Shown one piece after another: positions 34,738 through 43,611 of a stretch of DNA of 64,000 nt. The notes under the pieces were generated by a model, which worked only from the letters and a program-made list of their open reading frames with translations, was not told the DNA's origin and made no database searches. This stretch comes from an uncultured Collinsella sp. (GTDB lineage: Bacteria; Actinomycetota; Coriobacteriia; Coriobacteriales; Coriobacteriaceae). Every line of letters begins with the position of its first letter. The first letter of the stretch is position 1. Both the position numbers and the translations under genes were made by a program. Location of the stretch: positions 56,192-120,191 of the forward strand of contig CAUGTZ010000005.1 in assembly GCA_959602645.1 (NCBI GenBank), given 5' to 3'.

Positions 34738-35136
34738 ATGAACCTTACAGACCCGATCGCAGATATGCTTACGCGCATCCGTAACGCTAACTCTGTGAAC
34801 AAGGCCACGGTCTCCATGCCGAGCAGCAAGAAGCTCGTCGAGATCGCTCGTGTTCTGCACGAGGAGGGCTACATCGAGGGCTACGATGTCGAGGACACCG
34901 TTCCCCAGAAGACTCTGCACATCACGCTTAAGTATGGTCCCAAGAAGGCTAAGGTCATCAACGGCATCCGCCGCATTTCCAAGCCGGGCCTGCGTAAGTA
35001 CACCGGCGTTGCCGACATGCCCCGCGTCCGCGGCGGCCTTGGTACCGCCATTATTTCCACCAGCCATGGCGTCATGACCGACCGCGATGCTCGCAAGCAC
35101 AACGTCGGCGGCGAGATCATCGCTTACGTCTGGTAA
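34738..35136 (+). CDS. rpsH: 30S ribosomal protein S8
   Basis: A 132-residue S8, starting DPIADMLTRIRNANSV and ending STSHGVMTDRDARKHNVGGEIIAYVW. It binds 16S rRNA helix 21 and, in E. coli, regulates the spc operon. Confidence 0.97.
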   Translation: MNLTDPIADMLTRIRNANSVNKATVSMPSSKKLVEIARVLHEEGYIEGYDVEDTVPQKTLHITLKYGPKKAKVINGIRRISKPGLRKYTGVADMPRVRGGLGTAIISTSHGVMTDRDARKHNVGGEIIAYVW

Positions 35137-35169
35137 TTCGCTCGGTAGGTAGAAGGAAAGGAGATCACC

Positions 35170-35706
35170 GTGTCTCGTATCGGTAATAAGCCTGTCCAGA
35201 TTCCCGCCGGAGTCGAAGTGGCAGTCAACGGCAACAACGTTGTCGTCAAGGGCCCCAAGGGCCAGCTCGAGCTCGATGTCTTTGAGAAGCTCGCTATCAA
35301 CGTCGAGGACAACGTCCTCACCGTTTCCCGTCCCGACGACGAGCGTGAGACCCGTGCCCGCCACGGCCTCACCCGCGCCCTCATCCACAACATGGTTGTC
35401 GGCGTTTCCGAGGGCTTCGAGAAGAAGCTCGAGCTCGCCGGCGTCGGTTACCGCGTGCAGCAGAAGGGCAAGAACCTCGAGTTCTCCCTGGGCTTCTCGC
35501 ACCCCGTGATCGTCGAGGCTCCCGAGGGCATCACCTTCGAGGTTCCCGACAACACCCACGTGAACGTCAAGGGTATCAACAAGCAGCAGGTCGGTCAGAT
35601 CGCCGCTGAGATCCGCGGCCATCGTCCTCCCGAGCCTTACAAGGGCAAGGGTATCCACTACGTTGGCGAGCACATCCGCCGCAAGCTGGGTAAGGCCGCC
35701 AAGTAG
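35170..35706 (+). CDS. rplF: 50S ribosomal protein L6
   Basis: A 178-residue L6 beginning SRIGNKPVQIPAGVEV, with the C-terminal signature PEPYKGKGIHYVGE. The start is a GTG behind AAAGGAG. A normal length. Confidence 0.97.
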   Translation: MSRIGNKPVQIPAGVEVAVNGNNVVVKGPKGQLELDVFEKLAINVEDNVLTVSRPDDERETRARHGLTRALIHNMVVGVSEGFEKKLELAGVGYRVQQKGKNLEFSLGFSHPVIVEAPEGITFEVPDNTHVNVKGINKQQVGQIAAEIRGHRPPEPYKGKGIHYVGEHIRRKLGKAAK

Positions 35707-35781
35707 TCGTAACCGACTCACTCGCATAAGACCAGCACCCCGTCAGGTGCTGGCAAGATCAACCTTTTTAGGAGTTTACGT

Positions 35782-36150
35782 ATGAACAAGCATAAGGCGA
35801 AGCTGGAAGGCCTCAAGCGTCGTCAGCGTCGTGTTCGCGGCAAGGTCTCGGGTACCTCCGAGCGTCCGCGTCTTCGCGTGACCCGTACTAACGCCAACAT
35901 CTATGCCCAGATCATCGACGACAGCAAGGGCTCTAGCCTGACGCTCGTCTCTGCCTCGACCCTCGAGGCCGAGTTCAAGGGCACCCACACCTCGAACAAG
36001 GAGGCTGCGGAGAAGGTCGGTCAGCTCGTTGGCAAGCGCGCCATCGAGGCCGGCATCACCAAGGTCGCCTTCGATCGCGGTGGCCGTATCTACCATGGCC
36101 GCGTCAAGGCCCTCGCCGACGGTGCTCGTGCCGCCGGTCTCGAGTTCTAG
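35782..36150 (+). CDS. rplR: 50S ribosomal protein L18
   Basis: A 122-residue L18 that binds 5S rRNA. Signatures: RPRLRVTRTNANIYAQIIDD and the ending FDRGGRIYHGRVKALADGAR. The RBS is weak but the start is typical. Confidence 0.97.
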   Translation: MNKHKAKLEGLKRRQRRVRGKVSGTSERPRLRVTRTNANIYAQIIDDSKGSSLTLVSASTLEAEFKGTHTSNKEAAEKVGQLVGKRAIEAGITKVAFDRGGRIYHGRVKALADGARAAGLEF

Positions 36151-36164
36151 GAGGTATGTAGCAC

Positions 36165-36689
36165 ATGGCTCGTAATCAGAAGCAGCAGCGCGAGGCCTCC
36201 GAGTTCGAGGAGCGCGTCGTTTACATCAACCGCGTGTCGAAGACCGTCAAGGGTGGTCGTCGCATGAGCCTCGTCGCTCTCGTCGTCGTTGGCGACGGCA
36301 AGGGCAACGTCGGCGTTGGCATGGGCAAGTCCGCTGAGGTGCCCCTGGCCATCTCCAAGGCGTCTCTCGATGCCAAGAAGAACATGTTCCACGTGCCGGT
36401 GACCGAGCAGGGCACCATCCCGCACGAGGTTCTCGGCCACTTTGGTGCCGGCCGCATCATCATCAAGCCCGCTGTCGAGGGTACCGGCGTTATCGCCGGC
36501 GGCGCTGTGCGTCCCCTCTTCGAGCTTGCTGGCATCAAGAACGTCCTGTCCAAGTCCCTCGGTACCGACAACGGCCTCAACATCATCAAGGCTGCCGTCG
36601 AGGGCCTCAAGGAGCTCTCCAGCCCTGAGGACGTCGCGGCTCGCCGTGGCCTGACGGTCTCCGAGATGTTCGTCGGTAAGGAGAACTAA
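36165..36689 (+). CDS. rpsE: 30S ribosomal protein S5
   Basis: A 174-residue S5, a decoding-fidelity protein. Signatures: EERVVYINRVSKTVKGGRRM, VGVGMGKSAEVPLAISKA and the GAGRIIIKPAVEGTGVIAGG block. It lies 14 bases after rplR. Confidence 0.97.
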   Translation: MARNQKQQREASEFEERVVYINRVSKTVKGGRRMSLVALVVVGDGKGNVGVGMGKSAEVPLAISKASLDAKKNMFHVPVTEQGTIPHEVLGHFGAGRIIIKPAVEGTGVIAGGAVRPLFELAGIKNVLSKSLGTDNGLNIIKAAVEGLKELSSPEDVAARRGLTVSEMFVGKEN

Positions 36690-36691
36690 GC

Positions 36692-36874
36692 ATGGCTGAC
36701 ACCATCAAGATCAAGCAGGTCCGCAGCACCAACGGTTGCAAGCAGGACCAGGTCCGTACTGTCCGTGCCCTCGGTCTCCACAGGATCCGCGAGGTTCGCG
36801 AGATTGCTGACAACGAGTCCGTCCGCGGCATGATCTTCAAGGTCAAGCACCTTGTCGAGATTGTAGAGGAGTAG
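36692..36874 (+). CDS. rpmD: 50S ribosomal protein L30
   Basis: A 60-residue L30 (IKIKQVRSTNGCKQDQVRTV, LGLHRIREVREI). It starts two bases after the rpsE stop. Confidence 0.96.
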   Translation: MADTIKIKQVRSTNGCKQDQVRTVRALGLHRIREVREIADNESVRGMIFKVKHLVEIVEE

Positions 36875-36877
36875 CAA

Positions 36878-37327
36878 ATGCAGCTTCACGATCTTACTCC
36901 CGCGCCCGGTTCCACCAAGAACCGCAAGCGCGTCGGCCGTGGCAATTCTTCGGGTCACGGCACCACTTCTGGCCGCGGCCAGAAGGGCCAGGGTTCCCGC
37001 TCTGGCGGCACCAAGGGTGCCGGCTTCGAGGGTGGCCAGACTCCGCTGGCTATGCGCCTGCCCAAGCTTCCGGGCTTCCGCAACCCCCGTCGTATCGAGT
37101 ACACCGCTGTTAACGTTGAGCGTCTCGAGCGTAAGTTCGAGGATGGCGCTGTGATCGACGGTGCCGCTCTTAAGGCCGCTCGCATCACCAAGAGCGAGTT
37201 CGAGCCCGTCAAGGTGCTCGGCAATGGTGAGCTCACCAAGAAGTTCACGGTCAAGGTCGACAAGGTAAGCGCTTCTGCGCAGGCCAAGATCGAGGCCGCC
37301 GGCGGAAAGGTCGAGCTGCCGTGCTAA
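36878..37327 (+). CDS. rplO: 50S ribosomal protein L15
   Basis: A 149-residue L15 with the Gly/Arg-rich N-terminus KRVGRGNSSGHGTTSGRGQK and FEGGQTPLAMRLPKLPGF. Its last codons overlap the secY start by seven bases, which implies coupled translation. Confidence 0.97.
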   Translation: MQLHDLTPAPGSTKNRKRVGRGNSSGHGTTSGRGQKGQGSRSGGTKGAGFEGGQTPLAMRLPKLPGFRNPRRIEYTAVNVERLERKFEDGAVIDGAALKAARITKSEFEPVKVLGNGELTKKFTVKVDKVSASAQAKIEAAGGKVELPC

Positions 37328-38607
37328 ATGGTCTTAAGAATGCTTTCCGCATCAAAGAATTGCGCGAAAAGATTCTTTTTACCATAGCTATGCTCGTCGT
37401 GTACCGCATTGGTGCGCACGTTCCTGTGCCCGGCATTCCCTTCCAGGGGATGCTGGGCCTTTTCTCGACCGATAACAATTCGGTCGCCGCAGGTGCTATG
37501 GCCCTCCTGAATCTTTTCTCTGGCGGCGCGTTGAGCTATGTGTCGGTGTTTTCGCTGGGCATCATGCCTTACATCACCAGCTCAATCATCCTCCAGATGC
37601 TCCAGGCCGTTGTGCCTTCCCTGCATGAGCTTGCCCGCGAGGGCGAGGTCGGTCAGACCAAGATTACGCAGTATTCGCGTTACCTCACCCTGGCTCTGGC
37701 AATCCTCAACTCCGTGGGTTACCTCTTCCTCTTTAAGAGCTTCGGCATCAGCTTTAATGGCGCCGGCGCTCCCGAGATCATCTTCGACCTCATGATCGTC
37801 GGCACGCTCACTGCGGGCGCTATGCTGATCATGTGGATTGGTGAGCTCATCACCCAGCGCGGTATCGGCAATGGTATGTCCCTGATCATCTTTGCGAACA
37901 TCATGGCCGGCCTGCCGCAGGCGATCTTCTCCAGCACCGAGGGTAATGCCGGTGGCATCATCACCATGGTGATCATCTGCGCCATCATCCTGCTGGTTAT
38001 CCCGCTGATTGTTTTTCTTGAGCGCGGCCAGCGCCGCATCCCGGTCTCCTACGCTAAGCGCGTCGTGGGCCGTCGCATGATGGGTGGCCAGACCACCTAC
38101 CTGCCCATCAAGGTCAATACCGCGGGTGTCGTGCCGATCATCTTCGCTTCGGCGCTGCTGTACTTCCCGGCTCAGATTGCCGTGTTCTTCCCCGGCATCG
38201 GCTGGATTCAGGCAGTTGCCTCTGCGCTTTCGACCGGTTGGCTCAACTGGGTGCTTAATGTTGTCCTCATCGTGTTCTTCGCGTACTTCTACACCTCCAT
38301 GGTGTTCAACCCCGATGACACGGCCGACAACCTTAAGAAGCAGGGCGGCTTTATTCCGGGCGTCCGTCCGGGTAGGGCTACCGCGGCCTACATCAAGAAC
38401 GCGCTCAACAAGATCACGCTTCCCAGCGCTGTCTTTTTGGCGCTCATCGCCATCGTGCCTTCGATCATCTTCTCCTTCACGGGTAACCATCTGATCCAGG
38501 CATTTGGCGGCACGTCCATCCTCATCATGGTCGGCGTCGTGCTCGACACGGTCGATAAGCTCGAAGGCCAGATCAAGATGTATGATTACGATGGATTCTT
38601 TAAATAG
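37321..38607 (+). CDS. secY: Preprotein translocase subunit SecY
   Basis: A 428-residue channel of the Sec translocon with ten membrane spans. Signatures: GGALSYVSVFSLGIMPYITSSII (span 2 / plug region), GELITQRGIGNGMSLIIFANI and ERGQRRIPVSYAKRVVGRRM in the cytoplasmic loop. The start is a GTG within the end of rplO. ATG 37328 is in another frame, so the GTG is the best choice. Confidence 0.97.
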   Translation: MLNGLKNAFRIKELREKILFTIAMLVVYRIGAHVPVPGIPFQGMLGLFSTDNNSVAAGAMALLNLFSGGALSYVSVFSLGIMPYITSSIILQMLQAVVPSLHELAREGEVGQTKITQYSRYLTLALAILNSVGYLFLFKSFGISFNGAGAPEIIFDLMIVGTLTAGAMLIMWIGELITQRGIGNGMSLIIFANIMAGLPQAIFSSTEGNAGGIITMVIICAIILLVIPLIVFLERGQRRIPVSYAKRVVGRRMMGGQTTYLPIKVNTAGVVPIIFASALLYFPAQIAVFFPGIGWIQAVASALSTGWLNWVLNVVLIVFFAYFYTSMVFNPDDTADNLKKQGGFIPGVRPGRATAAYIKNALNKITLPSAVFLALIAIVPSIIFSFTGNHLIQAFGGTSILIMVGVVLDTVDKLEGQIKMYDYDGFFK

Positions 38608-38625
38608 GCTAGAGGAGGATTGCTC

Positions 38626-39252
38626 ATGAACCTCGTATTGCTCGGAGCTCCGGGTGCCGGTAAGGGCACCGTCGCACAGGAGCTCGTCGCCGAGTTTGGC
38701 GTCGCTCACATTTCCACGGGCGACCTGCTGCGTGCTGCCGTCAAGGGTGGCACCGAGCTTGGTATTCAGGCTAAGAAGTACATGGACGCTGGCGAGCTCG
38801 TTCCCGACCAGCTCGTGATCGACCTTGTCAAGGAGCGCCTTGCTGCCGATGACGCCCAGCAGGGCTTCATCCTCGACGGCTTCCCGCGCAACACCGCCCA
38901 GGCTGTGACGCTCGATTCCGAGCTCTCCGCCATGGGTCGCGAGATCGACTGCGCCCTTCTGGTCGACGTGGCCCCCGAGGTCATCATCGATCGTCTGTCT
39001 TCGCGTCGCACCTGCCGCGCCTGCGGTTACACCGGCACCGCTGCCGATGCTACCTGCCCCAAGTGCGCCGGCGAGATGTATCAGCGCGACGACGACAAGC
39101 CCGAGACCATCAAGAACCGTCTCGACGTCTACGAGAAGTCCACGAGCCCGCTCGTCGACTACTATCGTGGCCAGGGTCTGCTCAAGTCGGTCAACGGTGA
39201 CCAGGCTCGCGAGACCGTGTACGGGGATGTCAAAGAGGCTCTTGGTCTATGA
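38626..39252 (+). CDS. adk: Adenylate kinase, zinc-lid type
   Basis: A 208-residue enzyme interconverting ATP+AMP and 2 ADP. The P-loop is GAPGAGKGT. The LID carries a four-Cys zinc site (CRACGYTGTAADATCPKC). The ATG at 38626 follows GAGGAGG. The stop overlaps the map start (ATGA). Confidence 0.96.
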   Translation: MNLVLLGAPGAGKGTVAQELVAEFGVAHISTGDLLRAAVKGGTELGIQAKKYMDAGELVPDQLVIDLVKERLAADDAQQGFILDGFPRNTAQAVTLDSELSAMGREIDCALLVDVAPEVIIDRLSSRRTCRACGYTGTAADATCPKCAGEMYQRDDDKPETIKNRLDVYEKSTSPLVDYYRGQGLLKSVNGDQARETVYGDVKEALGL

Positions 39253-40037
39253 TCAAGATTAAGTCTGCAACGCAAATCGAGCAGATGAAGAAGGCAGGAG
39301 CGCTATCTAAGATGGCGCTCCGCCACGTTGGAGCCATGGTGCGCCCTGGTGTTTCGACCTTTGAGCTCGATCAGCTCGCGGAGCAGATTATCCGTATGCA
39401 TGGCGGCACCCCGGCCTTTAAGGGTTACGGCGGGTTCCCCGGTACCATTTGCGCATCGATTAACGATGCCGTGGTCCACGGTATTCCCAACCCCGACATG
39501 ATCCTGCGCGATGGCGATATCATCTCCATCGATACGGGAGCCGTTGTCGACGGTTGGGTTGGCGATAACGCTTGGACGTTTTTTGTCGGCACACCCACGC
39601 CCGAGGCCAAGGCCCTGTGCGAGGTCACGCGCGATTGCCTTAAGGCTGCCATCGAGCAGGCTGTTCCCGGTAACCATATCGGGGATGTTGGTTACGCCGT
39701 TCAGTCCCTCGCCGAGTCTCACGGTTACGGCGTGCTTCGTGACTATGTGGGCCATGGCATTGGCCGCGTGATGCACGAGGACCCCAACGTTCCTAACTAT
39801 GGAAAGAAGGGGAGGGGCGTTCGCCTCCAGGCCGGCATGGTCATTGCCATCGAGCCGATGGTTACGATGGGTTCCAACCATGTGAGCACGGGCTCCGACG
39901 GTTGGATTGTTACGACCAACGACCACCTGCCCGCCGCACACTACGAGAACACCGTCGCCATTACCAATGACGGTCCGGTGATTCTCACCACGGATGCCCA
40001 AGGTGCTTGGTGTTCGCTCCAAGGCGGAGAAATGTAA
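39249..40037 (+). CDS. map: Methionine aminopeptidase, type I
   Basis: A 262-residue metalloenzyme removing initiator methionine. The metal ligands lie in ISIDTGAVVDGWVGDNAW (two Asp), GHGIGRVMHEDP (His), IEPMVTMG (Glu) and ENTVAIT (Glu). It overlaps adk by four bases. Confidence 0.96.
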   Translation: MIKIKSATQIEQMKKAGALSKMALRHVGAMVRPGVSTFELDQLAEQIIRMHGGTPAFKGYGGFPGTICASINDAVVHGIPNPDMILRDGDIISIDTGAVVDGWVGDNAWTFFVGTPTPEAKALCEVTRDCLKAAIEQAVPGNHIGDVGYAVQSLAESHGYGVLRDYVGHGIGRVMHEDPNVPNYGKKGRGVRLQAGMVIAIEPMVTMGSNHVSTGSDGWIVTTNDHLPAAHYENTVAITNDGPVILTTDAQGAWCSLQGGEM

Positions 40038-40073
40038 CAAGTTCCACTTAGTTGTGGAGCCATTACGAAGTTA

Positions 40074-40102
40074 TTACGATGCGTGCATACGTGTTGTAAA
40101 AT
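40074..40102 (+). promoter_or_regulatory. Candidate promoter for the infA-rplQ run
   Basis: TTACGA (40074-40079) and TAAAAT (40097-40102) are 17 bases apart, 40 bases before the infA start. The -35 is weak. Confidence 0.4.
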
Positions 40103-40141
40103 ACTCAATCGCTGTCGTTTTCTAGAGAAAGATGATTGCTT

Positions 40142-40360
40142 GTGAAGAAGGAAGACGCAATTGAGCTCGAGGGTACGGTAAAGGAACCGCTGCCCAACGC
40201 CATGTTTAAGGTCGAGCTCGAGAACGGTCATTCGGTTCTGTGCAACATTTCTGGCAAGATCCGAATGAATTACATCCGTATTCTCCCCGGTGACAGGGTT
40301 GTCGTGGAGCTTTCCCCGTACGACCTGACCCGCGGCCGCATCACCTATCGCTACAAATAG
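40142..40360 (+). CDS. infA: Translation initiation factor IF-1
   Basis: A 72-residue OB-fold factor that sits in the 30S A site. The sequence reads KKEDAIELEGTVKEPLPNAM and ends SPYDLTRGRITYRYK. I chose the GTG at 40142 because it gives the standard IF-1 length; a TTG two codons upstream is possible. Confidence 0.96.
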   Translation: MKKEDAIELEGTVKEPLPNAMFKVELENGHSVLCNISGKIRMNYIRILPGDRVVVELSPYDLTRGRITYRYK

Positions 40361-40510
40361 CGGCACGCATACACGCACTCCATTTCCGGCTGCAGGCTTA
40401 GCTCAACCTACGGTCGGATTGTGTGTGAAGACCAGCCATAGTTTTAAACGCCTGCGGCTGGGCGAGTAGATAGTAGGGAAGTAGTTTGAGCGCTACCGAA
40501 AGGAAGAACG

Positions 40511-40624
40511 ATGAAGGTACGTCCTTCGGTCAAGAAGATGTGCGATAAGTGCAAAATCATTAGGCGCCATGGCAAGGTCCTCGTCATTTGCGAGAACCCC
40601 CGTCATAAGCAGCGTCAGGGTTAA
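40511..40624 (+). CDS. rpmJ: 50S ribosomal protein L36
   Basis: A 37-residue zinc-ribbon L36 (MKVRPSVKKMCDKCKIIRRH, then CENPRHKQRQG). C11, C14, C27 and H32 can bind zinc. It starts at ATG 40511 behind AAAGGAAG. It is a short gene between infA and rpsM. Confidence 0.97.
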   Translation: MKVRPSVKKMCDKCKIIRRHGKVLVICENPRHKQRQG

Positions 40625-40638
40625 GAGAGGAGACTACG

Positions 40639-41013
40639 TTGGCCCGTATTAATGGTGTCGACCTCCCGCGTGAGAAGCGCGTTGAGATCGGTCTGACCTA
40701 CATTTACGGCATCGGCCGCACCACTGCGACGAAGATCTGCGTCGAGTGCAACGTTAACGTGGATACGCGCGTTAAGGACCTCACCGAGGATGAGGTTAAC
40801 GCCATCCGCGATTATATCGATAAGAACCAGATCATGGTTGAGGGTGACCTCCGCCGTGAGCGCAACCAGAACGTCAAGCGCCTTATGGACATCGGCTGCA
40901 ACCGCGGCCTTCGTCACCGCAAGGGCCTCCCGGTCCGCGGCCAGCGCACCCACACTAACGCTCGTACCCGCAAGGGCCCGAAGCGTCAGATCGGTGCTAA
41001 GAAGAAGAAATAA
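40639..41013 (+). CDS. rpsM: 30S ribosomal protein S13
   Basis: A 124-residue S13 (ARINGVDLPREKRVEIGLTY; ending RTRKGPKRQIGAKKKK). The start is a TTG at 40639 behind GAGAGGAG, unusual among its neighbours but required by the frame. Confidence 0.96.
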   Translation: MARINGVDLPREKRVEIGLTYIYGIGRTTATKICVECNVNVDTRVKDLTEDEVNAIRDYIDKNQIMVEGDLRRERNQNVKRLMDIGCNRGLRHRKGLPVRGQRTHTNARTRKGPKRQIGAKKKK

Positions 41014-41027
41014 GGAGCGCTAGATAG

Positions 41028-41432
41028 ATGGCTACTGCTAAGAAGAACGTTCGCGCTGCCCGTCTGAAGCGCGCGGACCGTAAGAACATTTCCGTGGGCC
41101 AGGCTCACATTCGTTCTACGTTCAACAACACGATCGTTTCGATCACCGATCCCCAGGGCAACGTCATTTCCTGGAAGTCGGCTGGCCAGGTGGGCTTCAA
41201 GGGCTCCCGTAAGTCCACGCCGTTCGCTGCCCAGATGGCTGCCGAGGCTGCTGCCAAGCAGGCCATGGAGCACGGTATGAAGAAGGTTTCCGTCTTCGTC
41301 AAGGGCCCCGGCTCCGGTCGTGAGACCGCCATCCGCTCCCTCCAGGCTGCTGGCCTCGAGGTCTCGAGCATCCAGGACAAGACCCCCATCCCGCACAACG
41401 GCTGCCGCCCCAAGAAGCGTCGCCGCGTGTAA
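41028..41432 (+). CDS. rpsK: 30S ribosomal protein S11
   Basis: A 134-residue S11, part of the platform. Signatures: GQAHIRSTFNNTIVSITDPQ and TPIPHNGCRPKKRRRV. Confidence 0.97.
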   Translation: MATAKKNVRAARLKRADRKNISVGQAHIRSTFNNTIVSITDPQGNVISWKSAGQVGFKGSRKSTPFAAQMAAEAAAKQAMEHGMKKVSVFVKGPGSGRETAIRSLQAAGLEVSSIQDKTPIPHNGCRPKKRRRV

Positions 41433-41451
41433 CTGAAAGGATCGTATCAAT

Positions 41452-42048
41452 ATGGCAATCGACAGGACTCCTGTTCTTAAGCGCTGCCGTCAGCTCGGGA
41501 TCGATCCCGCTGAGCTCGGTTACAGCAGCAAGAAGGAATCTATCCGTCAGCCCAAGCGCCGTCGCAAGGAATCTGAGTACGGCATGCAGCTGCGCGAGAA
41601 GCAGAAGGTCAAGTTCATCTATGGCGTTCTGGAGAAGCAGTTCCACGGCTACTTCAACAAGGCCCGCAAGATGAACGGCGTCACCGGTGAGAACCTCATG
41701 ATCATCCTTGAGTCTCGCCTCGACAACGTCGTCTTCCGTCTTGGCTTCGCCCGCACCCGCAAAGAGGCTCGTCAGTCCGTCCGTCACGGTCACTTCACCG
41801 TGAACGGCAAGCGCGTGGACATCCCGTCCTACCGCGTCAAGGCCGGCGACGTCGTCGCTGTCGGCGAGAAGTTCCGTGACCTCCTCCCCATCAAGGAGGC
41901 TCTGATTTCCTCCGAGCGCTTTGAGGTCCCTGGCTGGCTCGAGGTCGATATCGAGAAGCTGTCTGGTAACGTGCTCGCTCTGCCGACGCGTGAGCAGATC
42001 AGCGGTGATATCAACGAGCAGCTCATCGTCGAGCTCTACTCTAAGTAG
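41452..42048 (+). CDS. rpsD: 30S ribosomal protein S4
   Basis: A 198-residue S4, which nucleates 30S assembly. The S4 RNA-binding domain is visible (SRLDNVVFRLGFARTRKEAR). There is no N-terminal Cys4 zinc motif, so it is the zinc-free form. Confidence 0.97.
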   Translation: MAIDRTPVLKRCRQLGIDPAELGYSSKKESIRQPKRRRKESEYGMQLREKQKVKFIYGVLEKQFHGYFNKARKMNGVTGENLMIILESRLDNVVFRLGFARTRKEARQSVRHGHFTVNGKRVDIPSYRVKAGDVVAVGEKFRDLLPIKEALISSERFEVPGWLEVDIEKLSGNVLALPTREQISGDINEQLIVELYSK

Positions 42049-42080
42049 TCCATCCGGGCTGCTGAGGCTGGAGGTAATAC

Positions 42081-43022
42081 ATGTCAGAATTCATTAGGCC
42101 TCAGGTTCAGGTCGAAGAGATCAACGAGACGTCTGCTCGTGTCTCCGTCGAGCCGCTCGAGCGTGGCTACGGCGATACGCTGGGTAACTCCCTTCGTCGC
42201 GTACTTCTGTCCTCGCTCGAGGGTGCCGCCGTCGAGGCTATTCAGATCGATGGTGCACAGCACGAGTTCATGACCATCCCTAACATGGTCGAGGATGTCA
42301 CCGACATCGTCCTGAATGTCAAGGGTCTTGTCTTCAGGGCTCTCGGCACGACCGACGAGGCGACCGCCACCATCTCGGTTGACGGCCCCTGCGAGGTCAC
42401 CGGTGCGGACTTCTTTATTCCGTCCGAGTTTGAGCTGGTCAACCCCGAGCAGCACATCGCTACGCTCACCGAGGGCGGCCATCTCACCATGAGCATGCGC
42501 ATCGGCTATGGCCGCGGCTATGTCTCTGGCGAGGCTAACAAGCGCGACAACGATCCCATCGGTGTGATCCACGTCGACTCGCTGTACTCGCCGGTGTCCC
42601 GTTGCGCGAAGCTCGTTGAGGCTTGCCGTGTCGGTCAGCACACCGACTACGACCGCCTTGTCCTCGAGATCGAGACCAACGGCTCCATCGCTCCGCGCGA
42701 CGCCGTGGTCCAGGCTGCCAATATCATCAACCAGCATATGGCTGCCTTTATGAACCTTGCCGAGACCCCCGAGGTCGAGGAGGAGGCTTCGATCTTCGCT
42801 CCCGAGGTCACCAACGACAACGCCGAGCTGGACAAGCAGATCGAGGATCTGGACCTTTCTGTCCGTTCCTACAACTGCCTTAAGCGCGCCAGCATTCACT
42901 CGGTCCGTCAGCTCGTTGAGTTCTCGGAGAACGATCTGCTCAACATCCGTAACTTCGGTGTTAAGTCGATCGAGGAAGTGAAGGACAAGCTTGAGTCCAT
43001 GGGCCTGAGCCTGAAGGCTTAA
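42081..43022 (+). CDS. rpoA: RNA polymerase subunit alpha
   Basis: A 313-residue alpha subunit. The N-terminal dimerisation domain has GYGDTLGNSLRRVLLSSLEG. The C-terminal domain, which contacts UP elements and activators, reads RASIHSVRQLVEFSENDLLN. Normal length. Confidence 0.97.
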   Translation: MSEFIRPQVQVEEINETSARVSVEPLERGYGDTLGNSLRRVLLSSLEGAAVEAIQIDGAQHEFMTIPNMVEDVTDIVLNVKGLVFRALGTTDEATATISVDGPCEVTGADFFIPSEFELVNPEQHIATLTEGGHLTMSMRIGYGRGYVSGEANKRDNDPIGVIHVDSLYSPVSRCAKLVEACRVGQHTDYDRLVLEIETNGSIAPRDAVVQAANIINQHMAAFMNLAETPEVEEEASIFAPEVTNDNAELDKQIEDLDLSVRSYNCLKRASIHSVRQLVEFSENDLLNIRNFGVKSIEEVKDKLESMGLSLKA

Positions 43023-43052
43023 TGCTTCGCATATTTGAGGAGAAACTAGACC

Positions 43053-43520
43053 ATGCGTCACAACGTTAAGAAGGGCCTGAAGCTCGGCACCGATGCGAGC
43101 CACACCAAGGCCATGAAGAAGAGCCTTGCTAAGGCCCTCTTCGAGAACGACCGCATCAAGACCACCGAGACCCGCGCTAAGGCGCTGCGTTCGGTCGTCG
43201 ACCCGATCATCACTTGGGCCAAGAAAGGCGACCTGCACTCTCGTCGTCTGGCTATCGCCAAGCTCGGCGATAAGCAGCTCGTTGCCGAGATCTTCGACAA
43301 GGCTGCCCAGGGCATGTGGCAGGACCGCAACGGCGGTTACACCCGCATCATGAAGCTCGGCAACCGCAAGGGCGACAACGCTCCCATCGTTATCATGGAG
43401 CTCGTCACCGAGCCTTGCACGCCTAAGGCCAAGAAGGCTGCTCCGGCCCCCAAGAAGGCCGCTGCTCCCAAGAAGGTCGAGGCCGTCGAGGAGGCTCCTG
43501 CTGAGGAGACCGCTGAGTAG
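43053..43520 (+). CDS. rplQ: 50S ribosomal protein L17 with basic Ala/Lys tail
   Basis: A 155-residue L17. The core is normal (LGTDASHTKAMKKSLAKALF, RNGGYTRIMKLGNRKGDNAP). A ~40-residue Lys/Ala/Pro-rich tail (KAKKAAPAPKKAAAPKK) extends it past the usual ~120 residues, as in several actinobacteria. It is the last gene before a strong terminator. Confidence 0.96.
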   Translation: MRHNVKKGLKLGTDASHTKAMKKSLAKALFENDRIKTTETRAKALRSVVDPIITWAKKGDLHSRRLAIAKLGDKQLVAEIFDKAAQGMWQDRNGGYTRIMKLGNRKGDNAPIVIMELVTEPCTPKAKKAAPAPKKAAAPKKVEAVEEAPAEETAE

Positions 43521-43546
43521 ACTTTCCGTCTGCATAGGCTATATTC

Positions 43547-43576
43547 GAGGGGTACGTTCGCGTACCCCTCTTTTTT
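43547..43576 (+). terminator. Rho-independent terminator of the ribosomal operon
   Basis: A perfect 10-bp stem GAGGGGTACG / CGTACCCCTC around a TTCG tetraloop, then six T's. Confidence 0.95.
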
Positions 43577-43611
43577 GTCGCGATACCGTTGCTTGTTTGT
43601 TGGGAGCGCCC